A stretch of DNA of 64,000 bases, from contig CM039505.1 in the NCBI GenBank assembly GCA_022432975.1, positions 25,489,825 through 25,553,824 of the forward strand. Reading direction: 5' to 3'. The notes under the pieces were generated by a model, which was not told where the DNA came from, did not search any database, and worked only from the letters and a program-made list of their open reading frames with translations. This DNA is from Begonia masoniana. Its lineage: Eukaryota; Streptophyta; Magnoliopsida; Cucurbitales; Begoniaceae. The translations under genes were made by a program, and so were the position numbers. Position 1 is the stretch's first letter, and every line of letters begins with the position of its first letter. This document shows, piece by piece, positions 1 to 12,207 of the stretch.

Positions 1-1738
1 ACAATTCACCCGATTCCTAACTTAGTAACTATAAACCTCAAAGAGTAAGGATCATAAACTCATCCAAAAATATGCATAGCGGAAGACTTAAGCAACACAA
101 ACCATTCAATAATCCTTAAAGTCGTATTCAGACTCTAAAGTCAAACCATTCAAATCCGAATCTCATTGTTATAAGAAATTCTGTTCTACTTAGTCATTTG
201 CTTATCATAAACTTTTCTGACTTACTATGAGCATAACCAGGGAACTTAATCGCCTATCCAGCCTTGCACTGTCACACTGAGCATCCTCCAGCAACCAGCT
301 TTAAACGTTCTATTGGGATTGGGAATCCTCACCTATTAACTCTTCACCTACATCATAAGGTTCAACTATAAGCCTAATGCTTAGTAAGGAATGCAACAAT
401 AACATGAATGCATGAATGCATATTTCGGAGAAATACTTGGTCATAAGTCTTTTCTTGTTCATAATCATCGTCCATAATCATGAATCATATTCATCGTTCG
501 TAATCATTGTTCATAATCATTGTTCATATTCATCATTCGTAATCATTGTTCATAATCATTGTTCATATTCAGCATTCGTAATCATTATTCATAATCATTG
601 TTCATATTCATCAATTAAGTTGTGTGGAATGAGAGAGGATTTGTGCCAGTAAAGGGGGTTCGACAGTGAGTTTGATCATGGTCCCTACTACGGGTCGCAT
701 TCATATGTCCTTCTTTAGACTGTGACATACGCCGAACCGCCCCCAACCCTCACTCAACCATGTTGCAGGGATTTTATCATCTTATCTTGTTCATGAGAAA
801 ACATGCTTTTAAAACATTTTCATGTGCATAAAACATTGATAATGCATGAACATGGAAATTCTTAACTCATTCAAGTTACAGAATAGAACATTATCAAGTA
901 TGAAAACTTACCATTAAACTAAACGTCAACATAAGTACTAGACTGTAGCATAATAACCTCTAACCGTCATATCAGTTACTATCTAGCATCCTTGTGATGT
1001 AGGGCCCTATTGGCCGGAAATCCTATACATTCACTTACCTGATCTCCTTAGCGATTTGAGCTCCTTTCTCTTCAAACTTCTTCAACTAAAACATTCACAT
1101 TGCAGTAGTTAAAACAAAATCCTATTAGTCCTAATCACAAGTCACCCTAGGATCTAATAGCTGAAGTCACTCCCGAATCCCTAGTATAGTCCTCTGTGCA
1201 GTTAGAAATCTAAAACCCAAAACAGACAGATTCGATTAGCGATAACTCAGGGTTGGTTGTTTAGTGTCCAAAAATCGATTCAGAAAGACATTACCACTTC
1301 CAGATTTCAAATGTTCTTATTATTAGTCGGCCATTGGAAAATCCAAAACTCCAATGCCGAGTAGAAAACAGGGCAAATAAACTAGCAGATAGCTACATTG
1401 CCTAATGCATACCTCAGGCACAGAGTAGACGAGTAGTGGCAGAGAAAATCGATCGTCGAAGAGAGTATGCTGAAAGCAGAGAGCAAGAGCTTGGGAAAGA
1501 AGAAATCGCCGAGAGTAGAAGATGTCGGCTACAGTGGTTTAAATGAAGTTTGAACCCTTTCCATTTTCTTTAAATACCGGTCTCAAATCTCCATTATTAC
1601 AACTTTGCCACTCAACCTAGCTTAAATCCACATGTAATTAATTAAGCTCGGTATAAAATTCTAAACCGGGAAAAATTAATTAAACACGACCGTTAAAACG
1701 GATAAGGAAATTACCTGGTCGTTGTTTTGGGTGTTACA
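1..1738 (-). mobile_element. Gypsy-type LTR, inverted, cut by window edge
   Basis: Read on the minus strand from 1738, this begins TGTAACACCC, the usual start of the Gypsy LTRs in this window. It runs collinear with 2020 to about 3805 of the plus-strand solo LTR. Shared landmarks include the GGAGATCAG/GTAAGTGA splice-like site (minus strand, near 1038), a 26-bp CATAATCATTGTT-type repeat cluster near 440-620, and the segment ending near position 1. The LTR continues beyond the window, so it cannot be told whether it is solo or part of a full element. The flanking 5 bases (1739-1743, AAAGT) are the candidate target duplication, whose partner is outside. No coding capacity is visible; the 78-codon frame at 416-652 is only the tandem repeat read through. 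Confidence 0.85.
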
Positions 1739-2019
1739 AAAGTGCTAGAAAATAAACGTGAAGCATGAAAACTGGTTATGTAATCCTAACACATGCAGGT
1801 CTCTACACACGTTGTCATCATCTCACTGCATCACTTCACAAAAGTGTCTACAACCCATAACCTGCACAAAACTCATAACATACACACAACTAGCCCACGA
1901 CCTACACAAAGCTATCCCATAATCTACACAGGACTCACAACCCGTACCCACAACCCGCCACGTACGCAAGACTCACAATATACAACTAACAATCACTACA
2001 CATACACATACGTACCTAT
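1739..2019. repeat. Decayed edge of the 40-bp CCCACAACCC array
   Basis: This stretch between the two opposed LTRs contains degenerate CACAACCC / CTACACA / GGACTCACAACCC segments resembling diverged units of the 40/31-bp array at 6845-9227. I infer it is the old margin of that array, separated from it by the insertion of the solo LTR and the 59-bp array. No gene is visible. Confidence 0.5.
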
Positions 2020-2180
2020 TGTAACACCCGACAACTTCAGCCAGGTGACTTCCTAACTGTATTAACGGTCATAAATATTCAATCTTCACGGTTTAGAGTT
2101 TTATACCAAGAATAATTAATTTCATGTGGATTTAAACTAGGTTGGGTGGCAAAGTTGTAATAATGGAGGGTGATGACCAA

Positions 2181-2187
2181 TATATAA
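2181..2187 (+). promoter_or_regulatory. TATA-like box of solo LTR
   Basis: TATATAA lies about 160 bp inside the LTR after CCAA, the position expected for an LTR promoter. Equivalent boxes occur at 19613-19619, 36328-36334, 46795-46801, 49177-49183 and 57902-57908 in related LTRs. Function is inferred from position. Confidence 0.5.
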
Positions 2188-3805
2188 AGAAAAAGGAAAT
2201 GTTTTAAACCTCACTTGAACCACTGTAGCCGACACCTTCCTTTTCGACGATTTCTTCCCTCCCAAGCTCTTGCTCTTCGCTTTCAGCACACTCTCTTCGA
2301 CGATCGGTTTCTCTGCCACTACTCAACTACTCTGTGCCCGAGGTATGCAATAGACAACGTAGCTATCTGTTAGTTTGTTAGCCCTGTTTTCTACTCGGCA
2401 TTGGAGTTTTGGATTTTTCCAATGGCCGACTAATAATAAGAACACTTGAAATCTGAGAGTGGGAATGCTTTTATCAAATCGAATCTGGACATTTAGAACA
2501 ACCACCCCTGAGTAATCGATAATCGAATCTGTCTGTTCTGGGATTTGGATTTCAAACTGCACAGGGTACTAGACTAAGGATTCAGGAATGACTTTAGCTA
2601 TTAAATCTTAGGATAACTTGAGATTAGAACTATTAGGATTTTGTTTTAACTATTGCAATGTAAATGTTTTAGGTGAAGAAGTTTGAAGAGAAAGGAGCTC
2701 AAGTGCTAAGGAGACCAGGTAAGTGAATGTATTAAGATTTTCGGCTAATAGAGCCCTACATCGTGGGAGTACTAGGTTGTTTTAGATGTCTAATGTTTAC
2801 CTTATGATGATGAGCTTGTCTGCACTTGAAGGATTGATGAATATTGTGAGTTATACTATTTGATGACCTGCTAGTGAATGTGAAGTTGTTTGCTCTGGTA
2901 TGATCCTTGTCATAGTCTGATGGGTTAAAAGTTCTCATGTTCATGCATCATGAATGTTTCTCAAGCATAAGAAAATGTTTTAATGCATGTTTTCCATTAA
3001 CAAGATATGTATGTATATATGTATATATATAAGATTTTATGCAACGTGGACTAAGTGAAGGTTGGGGGCGGTTCGGCGTATGTCACAGTCCAAAGAGGGA
3101 CATATGAATACGACCCGCAATAGGGAACAAGATCAAACTCACTGTCAAACCTCCTTTACAGGTACAAATCCTCTCTTAATCCACACAACCTAAACAAAGA
3201 ATATGATCAAAGACTATGAATGATGAATATGATCAATGACTATGAACGATGGATATGATCCATGACTATGGATGATGAATATGATCAATGACTATGAATG
3301 ATGAATATGATCCATGACTATGAATGATGATTACGAGCAAAGATATGAACAAGAAAAGACTTGTGAGCATGTGATTTTCCCAAATTATACATTCATGCAT
3401 CCATGTTAGCGTTGCATTCCTTACTAAGCATTAGGCTTATAGTTAAATCTTATGATGTAGGTGAAAAGTTAGAAGGTGAGGATTTCCAGTCCAGAGATGA
3501 TGTTTAAAGTTGGTTGCCGGAGGATGCTCAGTGTGACAGTGAAGGCTGGATAGGCGATTAAGCTCCCTAGTTATGCTCATAGTAAGTCAGAAAAGTTTAC
3601 GATGAACAGATGACTAAATAGAACAGAATTTCTTATAACAATGAGATTTGGATTTGAAGGGCTTGTCTTTAGAGTCTGAATACGATTTTAAGGATTAATG
3701 AATGGTTTGTTTTGCTTGAGTCTTCCGCTATGCGTATTTTAGATGAGTTTATGATTTTTACTCTTTGAGGTTTATGGTTACTAAGTTAAAATTCGGGTGA
3801 GTTGT

Positions 3806-4440
3806 AGTGACTAAGCCATCGGATGATGAGAGTGTTATCTTGTCATCTAGCGATCGGCAGATGTAGTGTCTAAGCCATCGGATGATGAAAGTGCTATTTT
3901 GTCGTCTAGCGATCGGCAGATGTAGTGTCTAAGCCATCGGATGATGAAAGTGCTATTTTGTCGTCTAGCGATCGGCAGATGTAGAGTGTTTAAGCCATCA
4001 GATGATGAGAGTGTTATCTTGTCGTCTAGCGATCGGCAGATGTAGTGACTAAGCCATCGGATGATGAAAGTGCTATTTTGTCGTCTAGCGATCGGCAGAT
4101 GTAGTGTCTAAGCCATCGGATGATGAAAGTGCTATTTTGTCGTCTAACGATCAGCAGATGTAGTGTCTAAGCCATAGGATGATGAGAGCGTTATCTTGTC
4201 GTCTAACGATCGGCAGATGTAGTGTCTAAGCCATCGGATGATGAAAGTGCTATTTTGTCGTCTAGCGATCGGCAGATGTAGAGTGTTTAAGCCATCAGAT
4301 GATGTATATGGTATTTGTCGTCTAGCGTTCGGTGGATGAAGTGTATTCCTTCACCGGATGATGTATATGGTATTTTGTCGTCTAGCATTCAGTGGATGAA
4401 GTGTAATTCTTCACCGGATGATGTGGAATGTGAATTTGTC
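3806..4440 (+). repeat. 59-bp minisatellite inside solo LTR
   Basis: About ten tandem units contain GATCGGCAGATGTAG, CCATCGGATGATG and TTTTGTCGTCTAGC. The first units match the consensus of the free array at 4776-6831; the last units (after about 4290) are more diverged and shade into the LTR end. This array occupies the same relative position as the minisatellites of the other LTRs in the window. Confidence 0.9.
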
Positions 4441-4685
4441 CATCTCAGTGACCGGATGATGTGAGGATTCTCTTATTGTTTATGTCAGGTATGTGTTAAG
4501 TCGGTCACGTGAAGGCACACATGACCACCGGTCGATGTAAGTTAGTTCTTTGTTGTCAGACCACAATTTACAATAGATGTTCAAGAAAAAAAAAATATAT
4601 TACGAAAATAGGTTGAGGTGAGAATAAGAATTAAATGATTAAGAAAGATATTGATTATGATGACGATCCCTCCCGTGTCGTTACA

Positions 4686-4775
4686 CCTATGGCCACAACA
4701 CACCGAAGACCGCACAGTCCTAACACTATGACCAACTATCGACAGGCGTCTCGTCAACAGCAGTATTACTACCCC
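4686..4775. other. Short spacer between solo LTR and free 59-bp array
   Basis: It begins with the right copy of the CCTAT duplication and continues with CACAAC/GACCGCACAG-type sequence that looks like degenerate units of the 40-bp array. This is host sequence for the solo LTR rather than LTR sequence. No gene is visible. Confidence 0.6.
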
Positions 4776-6831
4776 AGCGATCGGCAGATGTAGTGTCTAA
4801 GCCATCGGATGATGAAAGTGCTATTTTGTCGTCTAACGATCGGCAGATGTAGTGTCTAAGCCATCGGATGATGAAAGTGCTATTTTGTCGTCTAACGATC
4901 GGCAGATGTAGTGTCTAAGCCATCGGATGATGAAAGTGCTATTTTGTCGTCTAACGATCGGCAGATGTAGTGTCTAAGCCATCGGATGATGAAAGTGCTA
5001 TTTTGTCGTCTAACGATCGGCAGATGTAGTGTCTAAGCCATCGGATGATGAAAGTGCTATTTTGTCGTCTAACGATCGGCAGATGTAGTGTCTAAGCCAT
5101 CGGATGATGAAAGTGCTATTTTGTCGTCTAACGATCGGCAGATGTAGTGTCTAAGCCATCGGATGATGAAAGTGCTATTTTGTCGTCTAACGATCGGCAG
5201 ATGTAGTGTCTAAGCCATCGGATGATGAAAGTGCTATTTTGTCGTCTAACGATCGGCAGATGTAGTGTCTAAGCCATCGGATGATGAAAGTGCTATTTTG
5301 TCGTCTAACGATCGGCAGATGTAGTGTCTAAGCCATCGGATGATGAAAGTGCTATTTTGTCGTCTAGCGATCGGCAGATGTAGTGTCTAAGCCATCGGAT
5401 GATGAAAGTGCTATTTTGTCGTCTAGCGATCGGCAGATGTAGTGTCTAAGCCATCGGATGATGAAAGTGCTATTTTGTCGTCTAACGATCGGCAGATGTA
5501 GTGTCTAAGCCATCGGATGATGAAAGTGCTATTTTGTCGTCTAACGATCGGCAGATGTAGTGTCTAAGCCATCGGATGATGAAAGTGCTATTTTGTCGTC
5601 TAACGATCGGCAGATGTAGTGTCTAAGCCATCGGATGATGAAAGTGCTATTTTGTCGTCTAACGATCGGCAGATGTAGTGTCTAAGCCATCGGATGATGA
5701 AAGTGCTATTTTGTCGTCTAGCGATCGGCAGATGTAGTGTCTAAGCCATCGGATGATGAAAGTGCTATTTTGTCGTCTAACGATCGGCAGATGTAGTGTC
5801 TAAGCCATCGGATGATGAAAGTGCTATTTTGTCGTCTAGCGATCGGCAGATGTAGTGTCTAAGCCATCGGATGATGAAAGTGCTATTTTGTCGTCTAGCG
5901 ATCGGCAGATGTAGTGTCTAATCCATCGGATGATGAAAGTGCTATTTTGTCGTCTAACGATCGGCAGATGTAGTGTCTAAGCCATCGGATGATGAAAGTG
6001 CTATTTTGTCGTCTAGCGATCGGCAGATGTAGTGTCTAAGCCATCGGATGATGAAAGTGCTATTTTGTCGTCTAGCGATCGGCAGATGTAGTGTCTAAGC
6101 CATCGGATGATGAAAGTGCTATTTTGTCGTCTAGCGATCGGCAGATGTAGTGTCTAAGCCATCGGATGATGAAAGTGCTATTTTGTCGTCTAGCGATCGG
6201 CAGATGTAGTGTCTAAGCCATCGGATGATGAAAGTGCTATTTTGTCGTCTAGCGATCGGCAGATGTAGTGTCTAAGCCATCGGATGATGAAAGTGCTATT
6301 TTGTCGTCTAGCGATCGGCAGATGTAGTGTCTAAGCCATCGGATGATGAAAGTGCTATTTTGTCGTCTAGCGATCGGCAGATGTAGTGTCTAAGCCATCG
6401 GATGATGAAAGTGCTATTTTGTCGTCTAACGATCGGCAGATGTAGTGTCTAAGCCATCGGATGATGAAAGTGCTATTTTGTCGTCTAACGATCGGCAGAT
6501 GTAGTGTCTAAGCCATCGGATGATGAAAGTGCTATTTTGTCGTCTAGCGATCGGCAGATGTAGTGTCTAAGCCATCGGATGATGAAAGTGCTATTTTGTC
6601 GTCTAGCGATCGGCAGATGTAGTGTCTAAGCCATCGGATGATGAAAGTGCTATTTTGTCGTCTAGCGATCGGCAGATGTAGTGTCTAAGCCATCGGATGA
6701 TGAAAGTGCTATTTTGTCGTCTAGCGATCGGCAGATGTAGTGTCTAAGCCATCGGATGATGAAAGTGCTATTTTGTCGTCTAACGATCGGCAGATGTAGT
6801 GTCTAAGCCATCGGATGATGAAAGTGCTATT
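4776..6831 (+). repeat. Free 59-bp minisatellite array, about 35 copies
   Basis: The GATCGG landmark recurs from 4779 to 6785, a distance of 2006 bp, exactly 34 periods of 59 bp, so there is no net length change across the array. Units differ at only a few positions, mainly TCTAAC versus TCTAGC before GATCGG, which indicates recent homogenisation. The unit is the same as in the adjacent solo LTR, but this array lies outside that LTR's target duplication. It joins the next array abruptly at GTGCTATT/GCTACATC. Confidence 0.97.
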
Positions 6832-9227
6832 GCTACATCACACTGTCCCACAACCCTCACAAGGCTCACTACCTACTCCCACAACTCTCACAAAGCTCAC
6901 TGCCTACATACAACCGTCCCACAACCCTCACCAGGCTCACCACCTACGTACGACTGTCCCACAACCCTCACCAGGCTCACTGCCTACATACAACCGTCCC
7001 ACAACCCTCACCAGGCTCACCACCTACGTACGACTGTCCCACAACCCTTACCAGGCTCACTGCCTACATACAACCGTCCCACAACCCTCACAAGGCTCAC
7101 TACCTACTCCCACAACCCTCACAAAGCTCACTGCCTACATACAACCGTCCCACAACCCTCACCAGGCTCACTGCCTACATTCAACCGTCCCACAACCCTC
7201 ACCAAGCTCACTACCTACTCCCACAACCCTCACAAGGCTCACTACCTACTCCCACAACCCTCACAAAGCTCACTGCCTACATACAACCGTCCCACAACCC
7301 TCACCAGGCTCACCACCTACGTACGACTGTCCCACAACCCTCACAAGGCTCACTACCTACTCCCACAACCCTCACCAGGCTCACCACCTACGTACGACTG
7401 TCCCACAACCCTCACAAGGCTCACTACCTACTCCCACAACCCTCACAAGGCTCACTACCTACTCCCACAACCCTCACCAGGCTCACCACCTACGTACGAC
7501 TGTCCCACAACCCTCACAAAGCTCACTGCCTACATACAACCGTCCCACAACCCTCACCAGGCTCACCACCTACGTACGACTGTCCCACAACCCTCACAAA
7601 GCTCACTGCCTACATACAACCGTCCCACAACCCTCACAAGGCTCACTACCTACTCCCACAACCCTCACAAAGCTCACTGCCTACATACAACCGTCCCACA
7701 ACCCTCACCAGGCTCACTGCCTACATACAACCGTCCCACAACCCTCACCAGGCTCACCACCTACGTACGACTGTCCCACAACCCTCACAAAGCTCACTGC
7801 CTACATACAACCGTCCCACAACCCTCACCAGGCTCACCACCTACGTACGACTGTCCCACAACCCTCACCAGGCTCACCACCTACGTACGACTGTCCCACA
7901 ACCCTCACAAGGCTCACTACCTACTCCCACAACCCTCACAAGGCTCACTACCTACTCCCACAACCCTCACAAGGCTCACTACCTACTCCCACAACCCTCA
8001 CAAGGCTCACTACCTACTCCCACAACTCTCACAAAGCTCACTGCCTACATACAACCGTCCCACAACCCTCACAAGGCTCACTACCTACTCCCACAACCCT
8101 CACAAGGCTCACTACCTACTCCCACAACCCTCACCAGGCTCACCACCTACGTACGACTGTCCCACAACCCTCACCAGGCTCACCACCTACGTACGACTGT
8201 CCCACAACCCTCACCAGGCTCACCACCTACGTACGACTGTCCCACAACCCTCACCAGGCTCACCACCTACGTACGACTGTCCCACAACCCTCACCAGGCT
8301 CACCACCTACGTACGACTGTCCCACAACCCTCACCAGGCTCACTGCCTACATACAACCGTCCCACAACCCTCACCAGGCTCACTGCCTACATACAACCGT
8401 CCCACAACCCTCACCAGGCTCACCACCTACGTACGACTGTCCCACAACCCTCACAAGGCTCACTACCTACTCCCACAACCCTCACAAGGCTCACTACCTA
8501 CTCCCACAACCCTCACCAGGCTCACCACCTACGTACGACTGTCCCACAACCCTCACAAGGCTCACTACCTACTCCCACAACCCTCACCAGGCTCACCACC
8601 TACGTACGACTGTCCCACAACCCTCACCAGGCTCACTGCCTACATACAACCGTCCCACAACCCTCACAAGGCTCACTACCTACTCCCACAACCCTCACAA
8701 AGCTCACTGCCTACATACAACCGTCCCACAACCCTCACAAAGCTCACTGCCTACATACAACCGTCCCACAACCCTCACCAGGCTCACCACCTACGTACGA
8801 CTGTCCCACAACCCTCACAAGGCTCACTACCTACTCCCACAACCCTCACCAGGCTCACCACCTACGTACGACTGTCCCACAACCCTCACCAGGCTCACCA
8901 CCTACGTACGACTGTCCCACAACCCTCACCAGGCTCACCACCTACGTACGACTGTCCCACAACCCTCACAAAGCTCACTGCCTACATACAACCGTCCCAC
9001 AACCCTCACAAGGCTCACTACCTACTCCCACAACCCTCACAAGGCTCACTACCTACTCCCACAACCCTCACAAAGCTCACTGCCTACATACAACCGTCCC
9101 ACAACCCTCACAAGGCTCACTACCTACTCCCACAACCCTCACCAGGCTCACTGCCTACATACAACCGTCCCACAACCCTCACAAGCTCACTACCTACTCC
9201 CACAACCCTCACCAGGCTCACCACCTA
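6832..9227 (+). repeat. Mosaic 40/31-bp tandem array
   Basis: This is a head-to-tail array of three interleaved unit types that all begin CCCACAACCCTCAC. Two are 40 bp, ending CACCTACGTACGACTGT or TGCCTACATACAACCGT, and one is 31 bp, ending CACTACCTACT. Their order is irregular. The array contains almost no stop codons in any frame, so very long open frames run through it and the next array; I regard these as artefacts of the repeat, not genes. Degenerate relatives occur at 1739-2019 and 4686-4775. Confidence 0.95.
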
Positions 9228-11274
9228 CGGCCCGAGTCTCACTCGAAATTCGCGGAGCACATCACCTCCGGCCCGAGTCCCACTCGAAATTCGCGGAGCA
9301 CATCACCTCCGGCCCGAGTCTCACTCGAAATTCGCGGAGCACATCACCTCCGGCCCGAGTCCCACTCGAAATTCGCGGAGCACCTCACCTCCGGCCCGAG
9401 TCTCACTCGGAATTCGCGGAGCACCTCACCTCCGGCCCGAGTCTCACTCGAAATTCGCGGAGCACATCACCTCCGGCCCGAGTCTCACTCGAAATTCACG
9501 GAGCACATCACCTCCGGCCCGAGTCTCACTCGAAATTCACGGAGCACCTCACCTCCGGCCCGAGTCCCACTCGAAATTCGCGGAGCACATCACCTCCGGC
9601 CCGAGTCTCACTCGAAATTCACGGAGCACCTCACCTCCGGCCCGAGTCTCACTCGGAATTCGCGGAGCACATCACCTCCGGCCCGAGTCTCACTCGAAAT
9701 TCGCGGAGCACCTCACCTCCGGCCCGAGTCTCACTCGAAATTCGCGGAGCACCTCACCTCCGGCCCGAGTCTCACTCGAAATTCGCGGAGCACCTCACCT
9801 CTGGCCCGAGTCCCACTCAGAATTCGCAGAGCACATCACCTCCGGCCCGAGTCTCACTCGAAATTCGCGGAGCACATCACCTCCGGCCCGAGTCTCACTC
9901 GGAATTCGCGGAGCACCTCACCTCCGGCCCGAGTCTCACTCGAAATTCGCGGAGCACCTCACCTCCGGCCCGAGTCTCACTCGAAATTCGCGGAGCACCT
10001 CACCTCCGGCCCGAGTCTCACTCGGAATTCGCGGAGCACATCACCTCCGGCCCGAGTCTCACTCGAAATTCGCGGAGCACCTCACCTCCGGCCCGAGTCT
10101 CACTCGAAATTCGCGGAGCACATCACCTCCGGCCCGAGTCTCACTCGGAATTCGCGGAGCACCTCACCTCCGGCCCGAGTCCCACTCGAAATTCGCGGAG
10201 CACATCACCTCCGGCCCGAGTCTCACTCGGAATTCGCGGAGCACATCACCTCCGGCCCGAGTCTCACTCGAAATTCGCGGAGCACCTCACCTCCGGCCCG
10301 AGTCTCACTCGAAATTCGCGGAGCACATCACCTCCGGCCCGAGTCTCACTCGAAATTCGCGGAGCACATCACCTCCGGCCCGAGTCTCACTCGGAATTCG
10401 CGGAGCACATCACCTCCGGCCCGAGTCTCACTCGAAATTCGCGGAGCACATCACCTCCGGCCCGAGTCTCACTCGGAATTCGCGGAGCACATCACCTCCG
10501 GCCCGAGTCTCACTCGAAATTCGCGGAGCACCTCACCTCCGGCCCGAGTCTCACTCGGAATTCGCGGAGCACATCACCTCCGGCCCGAGTCCCACTCGAA
10601 ATTCGCGGAGCACCTCACCTCCGGCCCGAGTCTCACTCGAAATTCGCGGAGCACCTCACCTCCGGCCCGAGTCTCACTCGGAATTCGCGGAGCACATCAC
10701 CTCCGGCCCGAGTCTCACTCGAAATTCGCGGAGCACATCACCTCCGGCCCGAGTCTCACTCGAAATTCGCGGAGCACATCACCTCCGGCCCGAGTCTCAC
10801 TCGAAATTCACGGAGCACATCACCTCCGGCCCGAGTCTCACTCGAAATTCGCGGAGCACCTCACCTCCAGCCCGAGTCCCACTCGAAATTCGCGGAGCAC
10901 ATCACCTCCGGCCCGAGTCTCACTCGGAATTCGCGGAGCACATCACCTCCGGCCCGAGTCTCACTCGAAATTCGCGGAGCACCTCACCTCCGGCCCGAGT
11001 CTCACTCGGAATTCGCGGAGCACATCACCTCCGGCCCGAGTCTCACTCGAAATTCGCGGAGCACCTCACCTCCGGCCCGAGTCTCACTCGAAATTCGCGG
11101 AGCACATCACCTCCGGCCCGAGTCTCACTCGGAATTCGCGGAGCACATCACCTCCGGCCCGAGTCTCACTCGAAATTCGCGGAGCACATCACCTCCGGCC
11201 CGAGTCTCACTCGGAATTCGCGGAGCACATCACCTCCGGCCCGAGTCTCACTCGAAATTCGCGGAGCACATCAC
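9228..11274 (+). repeat. 41-bp CpG-rich tandem array, about 50 copies
   Basis: The unit begins CGGCCCGAGTCTCACTCG and contains GAAATTCGCGGAGCAC. The first and last unit starts (9228 and 11237) are 2009 bp apart, exactly 49 periods of 41 bp. Variation is limited to a few positions (TCTCAC/TCCCAC, GAAATTC/GGAATTC, CACATC/CACCTC, CGCGG/CACGG). Five CpGs per unit in an otherwise AT-rich window is striking. The array joins the 40-bp array directly and ends inside the inverted LTR that starts at 12207. Confidence 0.97.
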
Positions 11275-12207
11275 CAACCCCGATCTGAAACTTTAAAAGC
11301 GCATAACTCACATGTCGGTCATCGGAATCGAACGATTCCAGCAACCACATACTCCCCTAATCACCTAGTTTAACTTGCCAAAACAGAATTCAAAACAAAC
11401 GACCGTAGCTAGGTCAAAAATGGCAAAATCCGAACTGCCCTAAGTCGGGGATTTTTCCCTTTCCAAATTTTCTATCAATTTTCACTCGTTTCCTCACCAT
11501 TCGACCACCCTCGCACCCAATTAGTATAATTTAACGAAATTCTAAGGCTTTACATAGGAAAACCCGAATTCTCCACATTGGAGCCCTCGGTTTTTCCCCC
11601 AATCCGAGCTCACCATTGCTCGGCAACTTTCGCCGGCATTAAGCTCGGTCATTTGACGTCAAGAACGGCCAAAAGCGGCCAGTAGTCGGAGCTCAATCGA
11701 GCTCGTCCCTCTCGGCCTTAAACAGAGACGGAACAGGGCACAAAATGTGCCTTACCGGTTTGCTGACGCACGAAGATGGTCGGAATCGGCTCACCCACGA
11801 ACTCCGGCCGGAGAGCACCGAGAATCGTCGGTGGTCGGTGCTCAATCGATCGCCGCTCCCTCTCTTCTCCCCTGCCCTGCTCTCTGCCCGCGAAGAACGA
11901 CAGACGAATGGCTTCTTCGCGAAGCCGTTCGTCTGTTTTAAAAAAAAAATAAATGTTAATTTAATTTTTTTTATTAATAATTTTTTTTTAAAACAAAAAT
12001 CATAATAATAATAACGTTTACCTGTTTAGCCCTTCCAAGATTCTGATAAATTCTTTTATTCGTCAGCCAATTTCTATAAATCAACTCTCTCTCCATGCTC
12101 GGTTTAAACTCCTCCATCTGCGCTCTCGAAGATCTGACAACTAAGTGACTAATTAATCATAAGATAATTTAATTAATTCATCCAAAAAGAAAAATCCGGG
12201 TGTTACA
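11275..12207 (-). mobile_element. 5' part of an inverted Gypsy-type LTR holding the 41-bp and 40-bp arrays
   Basis: Read on the minus strand from 12207, this starts TGTAACACCCGG, like the other Gypsy LTRs. It continues for about 0.93 kb of single-copy-looking sequence before entering the 41-bp array. Minisatellites lie in the distal part of every other LTR here, so I infer that both arrays (9228-11274, 6832-9227) are LTR-internal and that this LTR extends at least to 1739, interrupted by the solo LTR and 59-bp array. Its far end was not found, so its true length and whether it is solo are unknown. The flanking 5 bases are TATTC (12208-12212). Confidence 0.65.

Larger units (their letters stand above)
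2020..4685 (+). mobile_element. Solo LTR, Gypsy type, with CCTAT target duplication
   Basis: The sequence starts TGTAACACCC and ends GTGTCGTTACA. The five bases before it (2015-2019) and after it (4686-4690) are both CCTAT, a perfect target-site duplication, so the 2666-bp unit is a complete LTR with no internal region, as left by LTR-LTR recombination. Inside, in order: a TATA-like box (2181-2187), a possible donor GTATGC (2343), a possible acceptor (2671-2672), a 46-nt candidate exon ending at a strong GTAAGT donor (2719), a 26-bp tandem cluster (about 3190-3340), another GATGTAG/GTGAA acceptor (3459-3460), and a 59-bp-type minisatellite (3806-4440). The same order of landmarks recurs in the other Gypsy LTRs here. 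Confidence 0.92.

Noticed and set aside
1..3805. Large inverted repeat as a DNA transposon or foldback element
   Set aside because: The arms are two separate LTRs in opposite orientation: each starts with TGTAACACC at the inner end, and the right one has its own CCTAT duplication at both ends.
4776..6831. CRISPR-like array
   Set aside because: The units are contiguous tandem repeats with no variable spacers, and the context is a plant genome.
6799..11373. Two overlapping open frames of about 1,500 codons
   Set aside because: They run through the 40/31-bp and 41-bp arrays in two frames at once. Unit lengths are not multiples of three and lack stops in any frame, so the open frames are a by-product. 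Composition is pure repeat and start codons lie in the 59-bp array.
11745..12005. 86-codon plus-strand frame near the LTR start
   Set aside because: It lies in the inverted LTR, ends in A-rich sequence and has no domain; the alternative frame 11747-11941 is equally open.
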